Shown here: positions 1 through 5,280 of the stretch, in pieces
How the letters are laid out: every line of letters begins with the position of its first letter
Position numbering within the stretch: position 1 is the first letter of the stretch
Origin: Alistipes sp.
Lineage (GTDB): Bacteria > Bacteroidota > Bacteroidia > Bacteroidales > Rikenellaceae
Length of the DNA stretch: 5,280 nucleotides
Direction: 5' to 3'
Assembly: GCA_017391435.1 (NCBI GenBank)
Contig: JAFOYS010000061.1
Span: forward strand, 1-5,280
The notes under the pieces: generated by a model
Seen by the model: only the letters and a program-made list of their open reading frames with translations
What the model was told of the DNA's origin: nothing
Database searches by the model: none
Made by a program: the position numbers and the translations under genes

Positions 1-1912
1 AGGCATCACTCTTGACTCGGAGACAAATGTTGCCTATACTGCGGGCGTTGTCGGCATTGCAACAGATGGCGCTGTAATTGAGGGCTGTACCGTTGCTGGC
101 GATGTAGCGACAATGGGTCGCTACTGTGCCGGTATTGTTGCACGCATTGAGGAGTCAACAGTTCGCAACTGCACAATACTCAACACTGCCGAGATATCTA
201 ATGCATCTCACTACTGCGGAGGCATTGTAGCTATAATGACGGGCAACAGTAGCGTTGTGGATGGTTGCCGCAATGAGGGACGAGTAAATACAAGCTATCC
301 GTATGCTGGTGCGATAGTAGCATCGCAAGCAGCGGGAAAAATAACAAACTGCATCTCAACAAAAACCTCTACCACAACAAGTTACGAGGGTTACTCTGGC
401 GGAATTGTAGGTCAGATTTACACCTCATCAGCCTCAGATATTGCAATTATAGACCACTGTAGCGTCTATGGACAGGTTGAGGGTGCATATAATGTAGGAG
501 GTATTGTCGGCTATGTATACCACCCTACGGCAGGAGCCTATGCGGGCATTACAAACTGCGCTGTTGTGGGCAGCAAGCTCATCTCTCGCGGTGCAAACTC
601 AAACGGTTACAACCTTGTTGGAGGTCTTGCGGGTTGGCTCAAGGGCTCTGGCAAGATTGTCATTGCAGCCTGCTCGGCTCGTCCATATGAGATTCACGGA
701 GCGCCAATAAGCAAGACTACCAAGACCAAAGAGCTTATTGCCGGCCTTGTAGCCTGCTTTGACAGTGGCGACATTACGATGGATGGCTGCTATAGCGACC
801 TTACCCGCTCAAATACGCTCTGGGGTTTTGAGCCTATTGCTGTTGTCAATTCTGGCACTGTGCGCCACGGAGCACTCTTTGGTTACTCATACAACAATGC
901 TAAGGTCAACCGTTGCTATGGAGACAACTCACTACCTCTGCACGGCAGCGTAGGCAGTGGCAAGAGTGTCGTTGTGACAAATTGCTCAGCTATAGGCTTG
1001 TCACAGATGACCGACGGCACACTGCTCTCAATGCTTAGAACGGCATCAAAGGGTTATGTTCCAGTATCAAATACTCCATATGCTGATAGCTGGACTGTTG
1101 ACGGCAGTGGATTCCCTATCCCTGCAAATCTCCCTGCTGATAGCACTCCAATAGGCGCAACACCAAAGCGTGTGAGTGTTATTGGCGACTCAATTTCAAC
1201 CTTCCGAGGATATATTCCTTACTCATATAGCACCTACTATCCTCGTGGCGATGGTACCTTCCTCTCTGTAGAGGATACATACTGGCACCGACTGATATAC
1301 AAGCATATGTCAAACGCTCGTCTGGAGAGAAACATCGCCTACTCGGGCTCGTGCGTTACCAATACCGATTCGACAAAGGATACATACTTTGCAAAGCGTT
1401 TTATGACCCAGCACGGCGTGGGAGAGGCGGACATTGTGATTATCCACGGCGGCACAAACGACTGGCGCAAGCTCTCGGCAGACCTTGTTCCAGGCTTGGT
1501 AATAGATGCAACTAAGGGTCCTACAGATGCACAACTTGCGCCGATTTTTGCTGCGGCAGATGCTGCACAGAGTCGTGCTCAGATTGAGGCGCTGAACGAC
1601 ACTACCTTCTGCGAGGCCTATGTAAAGCTTATCAAGCTTATCAAGGAGCGCAATCCGAAGGTTAAAATTGTCTGCATCATCGGCGACTACATTAATGTAG
1701 GTATTGAGCAGGCGACCCTTAAGATGGCTGCCCACTACGACAATGTAAAGTGCGTTAATCTGCTCGCTGTAAATGGTTACAACGACCAGACTCATATGCC
1801 TAAACTCTACTACAGCGCATCAAATAAAAATCAGTGCCACCCAAATCAGCAGGCTATGGCATTTATAGCCGAGAAGATATACACAGAGTTGGGCGATTGG
1901 CTTGAGAATTAA
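1..1912 (+). CDS. GLUG-like repeat protein with C-terminal SGNH/GDSL-type hydrolase domain (5' partial)
   Basis: The frame is open from the first full codon at base 2 to the TAA at 1910-1912, giving 636 visible residues. The ATG at 113 lies inside the repeat pattern, so it is not taken as the start; the real start and any signal peptide are upstream. Bases 2 to about 1000 encode glycine-rich GLUG-like repeats. Bases 1000-1165 encode a linker containing a W-x-x-D-G-x-G-F-P segment. From about 1169 to the end is an SGNH-fold domain: block I GDS with the candidate nucleophile Ser at 1190-1192, a probable block II glycine in AYSGS near 1340-1352, block III GGTND with Asn at 1457-1459, and block V with His at 1838-1840 followed by PN. 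The usual Asp three residues before that His is Asn here (1829-1831). SGNH enzymes hydrolyse esters such as acetyl or acyl groups on glycans and lipids; the substrate here is unknown. Export to the cell surface or periplasm is inferred from the repeats. No sorting domain follows the hydrolase. Confidence 0.85.
   Translation, partial: GITLDSETNVAYTAGVVGIATDGAVIEGCTVAGDVATMGRYCAGIVARIEESTVRNCTILNTAEISNASHYCGGIVAIMTGNSSVVDGCRNEGRVNTSYPYAGAIVASQAAGKITNCISTKTSTTTSYEGYSGGIVGQIYTSSASDIAIIDHCSVYGQVEGAYNVGGIVGYVYHPTAGAYAGITNCAVVGSKLISRGANSNGYNLVGGLAGWLKGSGKIVIAACSARPYEIHGAPISKTTKTKELIAGLVACFDSGDITMDGCYSDLTRSNTLWGFEPIAVVNSGTVRHGALFGYSYNNAKVNRCYGDNSLPLHGSVGSGKSVVVTNCSAIGLSQMTDGTLLSMLRTASKGYVPVSNTPYADSWTVDGSGFPIPANLPADSTPIGATPKRVSVIGDSISTFRGYIPYSYSTYYPRGDGTFLSVEDTYWHRLIYKHMSNARLERNIAYSGSCVTNTDSTKDTYFAKRFMTQHGVGEADIVIIHGGTNDWRKLSADLVPGLVIDATKGPTDAQLAPIFAAADAAQSRAQIEALNDTTFCEAYVKLIKLIKERNPKVKIVCIIGDYINVGIEQATLKMAAHYDNVKCVNLLAVNGYNDQTHMPKLYYSASNKNQCHPNQQAMAFIAEKIYTELGDWLEN
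2..1000 (+). repeat. GLUG-like protein repeats (about nine units), cysteine-spaced
   Basis: The encoded protein repeats a pattern of roughly 23-42 residues: an aromatic or polar residue, then G-G-I-V-G or a variant, a short variable loop, then I/V-x-x-C and a short strand. Glycine motifs begin near bases 41, 128, 218, 305, 394, 497, 620, 740 and 868, with variants AGVVG, AGIVA, GGIVA, GAIVA, GGIVG, GGLAG, AGLVA and GALFG. Each is followed by a Cys codon, at 86, 170, 266, 350, 458, 557, 671, 788 and 914; another Cys at 983 ends the series. The pattern resembles the GLUG motif of bacterial surface proteins and suggests a beta-solenoid or similar elongated fold. The repeats are diverged at DNA level, so this is a protein repeat and not a recent DNA duplication. 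The array continues upstream of the window. Confidence 0.7.
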
Positions 1913-1923
1913 CAGTTTAGGCT

Positions 1924-3741
1924 ATGGAGAGAGTGTCACGAAGCGAACTTAAGGAGCAGGTTGCCCTACTTCCACTTTTGCCGGGATGTTATATCTTCTC
2001 GAACAAGGATGGCGAGGTTATCTATGTAGGCAAGGCTAAGAGCCTCAAAAAGAGGGTGAGCAGTTACTTTGTCGATAGCCGCGACCACTCTGCGAAGGTG
2101 CGCGCTATGGTGCGACAAATTGCATCTCTAAGACATATTGTCGTAGATAGCGAGACCGACGCGCTGCTCCTTGAAAACTCTCTTATTAAGAGCCACAAAC
2201 CGCGCTATAACATTCTCCTTAAGGATGACAAGTCATATCCGTGGATAGCCCTTACTCCGCCACCCTTTGAGCGTGTAATCTCTACCCGCCGAGTAGTTAA
2301 GGATGGCTCACGATATTTCGGTCCTTACGCCTCTATTTCCGCACAAAAGGCTGTGCTTGAGTTTATTGCAGAGGTCATTCCGCTACGCACCTGCCGTTAT
2401 AATCTTTCACAAGAGGCTATTGATAGCGGCAAATATGCGCCCTGCCTGCAATACCATATCGGCAACTGCAAAGCCCCTTGCTGTGGCAAGCAATCTACGG
2501 AGGAGTATGCTGAGATAGTGAGCCTTACAGTCTCAATTCTCAAGGGCGACCTTAGACCGGTAAAGAGCTATCTTGAGGGTGAGATGACCCGCGCAGCAGC
2601 CGAGCTTAGATTTGAGGCGGCACACCGCTTTAAGATGAGGTTAGAGGCTCTTGAGAAGTATCGTTCAAAGTCTGTCATTGTCAGTGCCAATATGACCGAT
2701 GCGGATATATTCTCACTCTACACAGAGGGTGAGGAGGCATACTGTAACTTCCTAAGAGTCAAGGGCGGAGCAATTATCGCCGTGCAGACGCTTGCCATTG
2801 AGCAAGGTATTGATGCTACTGCTGAGCAGATGCTCACACTCGGAATACAACACTTTGTAGACAACATTGCAGGTCAGCTGCAGCGAGAGGTCATTGTGCC
2901 ACTGCTGCCAGAGGTCGCACTCTTTCCAAACACTACCTTTACCATTCCGCAGAGGGGTGAGAAGCGCGAGCTGCTTGCCTTCTCCGAGCGCACAGCAAGG
3001 CTCTACCGCGCTGAGCTGATGAAAAACCTTGAGATCAAGAATCCTGAGCGTCACACCGACCGCATTATGGAGGCTATGCAGCGTGAACTGCGCCTTGAGC
3101 GCGAGCCTCGCCATATTGAGTGCTTTGATAACTCAAATACGCAGGGTACAAACCCCGTCGCTTCGTGCGTGGTCTTTAGAAACGGTAAGCCGTCAAAGCG
3201 CGAGTATCGCCACTTTAACATCAAGACCGTAGTAGGTGCAGACGACTTTGCATCTATGCGCGAGATTCTTACCCGACGATATACCCGCCTTGTGGAGGAG
3301 GGGGCAGAGCTGCCAGACCTTATTGTCGTTGACGGTGGTAAGGGTCAGCTTTCGAGTGCCTATGCAGTGCTCTGCGAGTTGGGCCTTGAGAGTAAGATTC
3401 CTATTGTCGGCCTGGCCAAGCGACTTGAGGAGGTCTACTACCCTAACGACCCTATGCCCTACTACCTTTCGCGTACGGGCGAGCCACTGAAGGTTATGTG
3501 CCACATCCGCGACGAGGCCCACCGCTTTGGAATTACCTTCCACCGCAACAAGCGCAACAACGCTATGCTACACAGCACCCTTGAGGAGATTGAGGGCGTG
3601 GGTAGCAAGAGTGTGGAGATGCTATTCAAACACTTCAAGAGCCTTACTAAGATTAAGAGCGCTACTGTAGAGAGCCTTGCAGAGGTTGTTGGCAGAGCAA
3701 GAGCAGAGAAGATTTACAACCATTTTCAGAAGAACAGATGA
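1924..3741 (+). CDS. uvrC: UvrABC excinuclease subunit C
   Basis: UvrC makes both incisions around a bulky DNA lesion after UvrA and UvrB have located it; it acts in the cytoplasm on chromosomal DNA. The 605 residues match the usual length of about 600. The N-terminal GIY-YIG nuclease domain (residues about 17-95) has PGCY at 20-23, IYVGKA at 33-38, Arg44 and Glu84, and should make the 3' cut. Cysteines 157, 174, 182 and 186 have the spacing of the conserved UvrC cysteines thought to bind an iron-sulfur cluster. A UVR helix pair that contacts UvrB lies at about 207-246. The RNase H-like 5'-nuclease domain carries Asp402 in FDNSN, Asp470 in VVDGGKGQL and His533 in DEAHRFG. A helix-hairpin-helix tail (about 550-605) includes EGVGSKS. 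All key residues are intact. The ATG at 1924 fits the family start; no Shine-Dalgarno sequence is seen, as is usual in Bacteroidota. The preceding gene ends 11 bases upstream and nth overlaps the stop. Confidence 0.98.
   Translation: MERVSRSELKEQVALLPLLPGCYIFSNKDGEVIYVGKAKSLKKRVSSYFVDSRDHSAKVRAMVRQIASLRHIVVDSETDALLLENSLIKSHKPRYNILLKDDKSYPWIALTPPPFERVISTRRVVKDGSRYFGPYASISAQKAVLEFIAEVIPLRTCRYNLSQEAIDSGKYAPCLQYHIGNCKAPCCGKQSTEEYAEIVSLTVSILKGDLRPVKSYLEGEMTRAAAELRFEAAHRFKMRLEALEKYRSKSVIVSANMTDADIFSLYTEGEEAYCNFLRVKGGAIIAVQTLAIEQGIDATAEQMLTLGIQHFVDNIAGQLQREVIVPLLPEVALFPNTTFTIPQRGEKRELLAFSERTARLYRAELMKNLEIKNPERHTDRIMEAMQRELRLEREPRHIECFDNSNTQGTNPVASCVVFRNGKPSKREYRHFNIKTVVGADDFASMREILTRRYTRLVEEGAELPDLIVVDGGKGQLSSAYAVLCELGLESKIPIVGLAKRLEEVYYPNDPMPYYLSRTGEPLKVMCHIRDEAHRFGITFHRNKRNNAMLHSTLEEIEGVGSKSVEMLFKHFKSLTKIKSATVESLAEVVGRARAEKIYNHFQKNR
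3738..3741 (+). other. uvrC/nth ATGA start-stop overlap
   Basis: The last bases of uvrC and the first of nth share ATGA: the ATG of nth is at 3738-3740 and the TGA of uvrC at 3739-3741. No Shine-Dalgarno-like purine run unrelated to the coding sequence is evident. Such overlaps usually mean co-transcription, with the ribosome ending on the first gene re-initiating on the second. Coupling is inferred from the arrangement and not shown directly. Confidence 0.85.
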
Positions 3742-4379
3742 GACTAAAAGAGAGATATGAGGGTATAATAGCTTGGTTTTCAGAGAATATGCCCGTTGCC
3801 GAGAGCGAACTTAACTACCGCAACACCTTTGAACTTCTTGTGGCGGTGATTCTCTCGGCGCAGTGTACAGACAAGCGTGTGAATATGACTACGCCCGCCC
3901 TTTTTGAGGCCTTTCCAACCCCTGAAGCACTCGCTGCAGTTACGGCCGAGGAGCTCTTTCCATATATCCGCTCAATATCCTATCCAAATAACAAGGCCAA
4001 AAACCTCGTTGCTATGGCGCGTATGCTCTGTAGCGAATTTGGGGGCGAGGTGCCATCAGATATCGAAAGTATGATGCGCCTGCCAGGGGTAGGTCGCAAG
4101 ACGGCAAATGTCGTAGGCGCAGTTATATGGGGTAAGGAGGTTATGCCCGTAGATACACACGTCTTTCGCGTCTCGGCGCGCATAGGCCTAACGACCGCTG
4201 CCAAGACTCCGCGCCAGACCGAGCTACAGCTTGAGAAGAATATCCCAAGCCACCTGCTCCCTATAGCCCACCACTGGCTAATCCTCCACGGCCGATATAC
4301 CTGCACCGCCCGCAAACCAAAGTGCGGGGAGTGTGGCATTGCCCGCTGGTGCAAATCAGCCCCAAAGGATAACGAATAA
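3738..4379 (+). CDS. nth: Endonuclease III (DNA glycosylase/AP lyase)
   Basis: This bifunctional base-excision-repair enzyme removes oxidised pyrimidines and nicks the resulting abasic site by beta-elimination. The 213 residues compare with 211 in the E. coli enzyme. The HhH-GPD core shows the SAQCTD segment (about 40-45), the helix-hairpin-helix LPGVGRKTAN starting at residue 115 with the catalytic Lys121, and VDTHVFR with the catalytic Asp139. A C-terminal 4Fe-4S loop has Cys189, Cys196, Cys199 and Cys205, which is the exact C-x6-C-x2-C-x5-C spacing of the family. That loop and the paired Lys and Asp separate it from MutY and from monofunctional glycosylases. The ATG at 3738 overlaps the uvrC stop and gives the normal N terminus, so the two are probably translated from one mRNA. 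Nothing is missing or truncated. Confidence 0.97.
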   Translation: MRLKERYEGIIAWFSENMPVAESELNYRNTFELLVAVILSAQCTDKRVNMTTPALFEAFPTPEALAAVTAEELFPYIRSISYPNNKAKNLVAMARMLCSEFGGEVPSDIESMMRLPGVGRKTANVVGAVIWGKEVMPVDTHVFRVSARIGLTTAAKTPRQTELQLEKNIPSHLLPIAHHWLILHGRYTCTARKPKCGECGIARWCKSAPKDNE

Positions 4380-4402
4380 GTTTTTTTTACTATCTTTGTA
4401 CT
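4380..4402 (+). promoter_or_regulatory. Bacteroidota-type promoter (-7 element TATCTTTG) upstream of the PEGA gene
   Basis: The 23-base gap between nth and the next gene holds a run of eight T at 4381-4388 and then TATCTTTG at 4391-4398 followed by T, an exact match to the Bacteroidota -7 consensus TAnnTTTGY read by the primary sigma factor of this phylum. A -33 TTTG would fall in the last codons of nth, where no good match is seen; this element is often weak. Transcription normally begins a few bases after the -7 element, which places the start at or next to the ATG at 4403. The T run could also aid termination of nth, but no hairpin precedes it. Confidence 0.7.
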
Positions 4403-5280
4403 ATGAAAAGATTACTCGCCATACTAACTCTACTTTCTATCACTCTGACAGCTACCGCGCAGATAGAAAACTCTATCGTAATTGATAGCAGCTCATTTCG
4501 TGCGGTGCAGACAGATGCACTTACGGGTGTTAATATTGACCCAATCGGGCAGGACCGTTCCCGTCGCCCTTGCGCGCGTTTGAAGATATTCTTCCACCGT
4601 ATGACGCGCGAGCAGATGGAGTTGTTCGAGCCAATTTTCCCGTCGGGGACTATTAACTACACAAAGTGCAAGGTTGCCGAGGGTAATACAGTGCTTATCC
4701 TTGAGTTTACCGCTAAGCCGAGAGTAAAGTTCTACCTAAGGCACCCAACTTTTGGCACATCTAACGAGGTGGAGTTTGACTTTGAGGGAGACAAGGAGTA
4801 TCAACTTGAGGCGAGCCTTAACCAGACCTATAGCATTGTTGTAAGTAGCAATGTAGCAAATGCCGATGTCTATCTTGATGGAGTGTTTAAGGGTAAGACA
4901 GACAGCTCTAATAGCCTAACAATCAAGGATGTAATGATTGGTGGGCATAGACTAAAACTTACTTATGGCAATGTGAGTGCAGAGCAGACAATTGATGTCA
5001 ACGACAGTAGTATTCTTTTCCGCCAGAATGTAAATACGGCGGCAAGTGAGCCGCAGTTTGTGGTCTTTACGGTTGAGCCGAAGAGTGCAGGGGTAATTAT
5101 CAACAATCAGCACTACACCCTAACTGACGGAGCGATGAGCATTGTGCTTGACGGCGGAAGTTACAGCTACACAGTAACTGCTGCGGGTTACCATTCTACA
5201 AGCGGCACATTTACTGTTGCGGGCAATAAGGTTACAAAGGATATTCGTCTTGTGGCAGATGCAGCATCTGTTACCCTGAC
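4403..5280 (+). CDS. Exported PEGA-repeat protein (3' partial)
   Basis: The frame runs open from the ATG at 4403 to the window edge, giving 292 full codons plus two bases with no stop. Residues 1-19 form a signal peptide: Lys-Arg, a hydrophobic stretch rich in Leu and Ile, then A-T-A before Gln20 as a signal peptidase I site. There is no lipobox Cys, so the product is probably soluble in the periplasm or carried onward to the surface. Residues about 28-135 form a domain containing SSSFRA, a D-R-S-R-R-P-C-A-R-L-K-I segment and RVKFYLRHPTFG, which resembles the N-terminal region of other Bacteroidales PEGA proteins as I recall them. A first PEGA repeat (about 145-208) has ADVYLDGVFKGKT at 154-166. 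A second (about 220-284) has AGVIINN at 229-235 and SYTVTAAGYHS. The residues after 288 may begin a third. PEGA domains are small beta-rich modules of envelope and surface proteins; the specific role is unknown. The start is fixed by the signal peptide and lies only four bases after the -7 element. Confidence 0.88.
   Translation, partial: MKRLLAILTLLSITLTATAQIENSIVIDSSSFRAVQTDALTGVNIDPIGQDRSRRPCARLKIFFHRMTREQMELFEPIFPSGTINYTKCKVAEGNTVLILEFTAKPRVKFYLRHPTFGTSNEVEFDFEGDKEYQLEASLNQTYSIVVSSNVANADVYLDGVFKGKTDSSNSLTIKDVMIGGHRLKLTYGNVSAEQTIDVNDSSILFRQNVNTAASEPQFVVFTVEPKSAGVIINNQHYTLTDGAMSIVLDGGSYSYTVTAAGYHSTSGTFTVAGNKVTKDIRLVADAASVTL

Noticed and set aside
113..115. ATG at 113 as the start of the first gene
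   Set aside because: The same frame is open back to the window edge and encodes another full repeat unit (an AGVVG motif at 41-55 and a Cys at 86), so the gene begins upstream.
1381..1392. Promoter-like TACTTTG inside the SGNH gene
   Set aside because: It is one base short of the TAnnTTTG spacing, lies mid-gene and lacks a -33 match, so it is not supported as a promoter.
1625..1645. Tandem 9-base repeat AAGCTTATC in the SGNH gene
   Set aside because: It is only two copies, in frame, encoding KLI twice within an ordinary amphipathic helix; probably chance or codon-preference driven.
1310..1795. 161-codon open frame on the minus strand
   Set aside because: It lies wholly opposite the SGNH domain, which has clear family motifs. 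Its translation shows no recognisable domain and is best read as a codon-bias shadow.
1981..1992. Cys in place of the usual Ile/Val in the GIY motif of UvrC
   Set aside because: PGCY is, as far as I recall, normal for Bacteroidales UvrC proteins. The catalytic Tyr, Arg and Glu are all present.
2752..3543. Two minus-strand open frames opposite uvrC (2752-3114 and 3193-3543)
   Set aside because: Both are fully inside uvrC, whose conserved motifs span the region. The translations look like nothing I recognise.
3980..4354. 124-codon minus-strand open frame opposite nth
   Set aside because: It is antisense to the catalytic and Fe-S portions of nth and has no recognisable features.
1..5280. RNA genes, CRISPR array, insertion sequence or phage attachment site
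   Set aside because: The window is almost continuously coding with family-typical proteins. No spaced repeats, terminal inverted repeats or tRNA-like folds were seen in the short gaps.

Overview
This window looks like ordinary chromosomal DNA from a member of the Bacteroidota, probably the order Bacteroidales. Four things point there: a TAnnTTTG-type -7 promoter element, no Shine-Dalgarno sequences before the starts, a UvrC of Bacteroidales flavour (PGCY at the start of the GIY-YIG domain, FDNSN around the catalytic Asp), and two surface or envelope proteins of types common in that order (GLUG-like repeats with an SGNH hydrolase, and PEGA repeats). The genus cannot be fixed from this sequence. 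All four genes are on the + strand and the window is almost entirely coding.

Layout: (1) 1-1912 is the 3' part of a gene for a large, presumably exported protein. About nine glycine-rich GLUG-like repeats with regularly spaced cysteines are followed by a linker and a C-terminal SGNH/GDSL-type hydrolase domain. Its start lies upstream of the window. (2) 1924-3741 is a complete uvrC, the excinuclease subunit of nucleotide excision repair. (3) 3738-4379 is a complete nth, encoding endonuclease III of base excision repair, which overlaps uvrC by ATGA. (4) 4403-5280 is the 5' part of a gene for a periplasmic or surface PEGA-repeat protein with a clear signal peptide. It is truncated by the window end and has a good Bacteroidota -7 element so close to its ATG that the mRNA is probably leaderless or nearly so.

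uvrC and nth form a tight DNA-repair pair that is probably co-transcribed and translationally coupled. The hydrolase gene ends only 11 bases before uvrC with no visible terminator or promoter between them, so it may be part of the same transcript, although no functional link is evident. The PEGA gene has its own candidate promoter. There are no RNA genes, mobile elements, CRISPR arrays or gene-free stretches over 300 bases. I found no clear sign of a new multi-gene system. The points most worth checking are the non-canonical last catalytic block of the SGNH domain, the cysteine-ladder repeat region fused to it, and the probably leaderless PEGA transcript.
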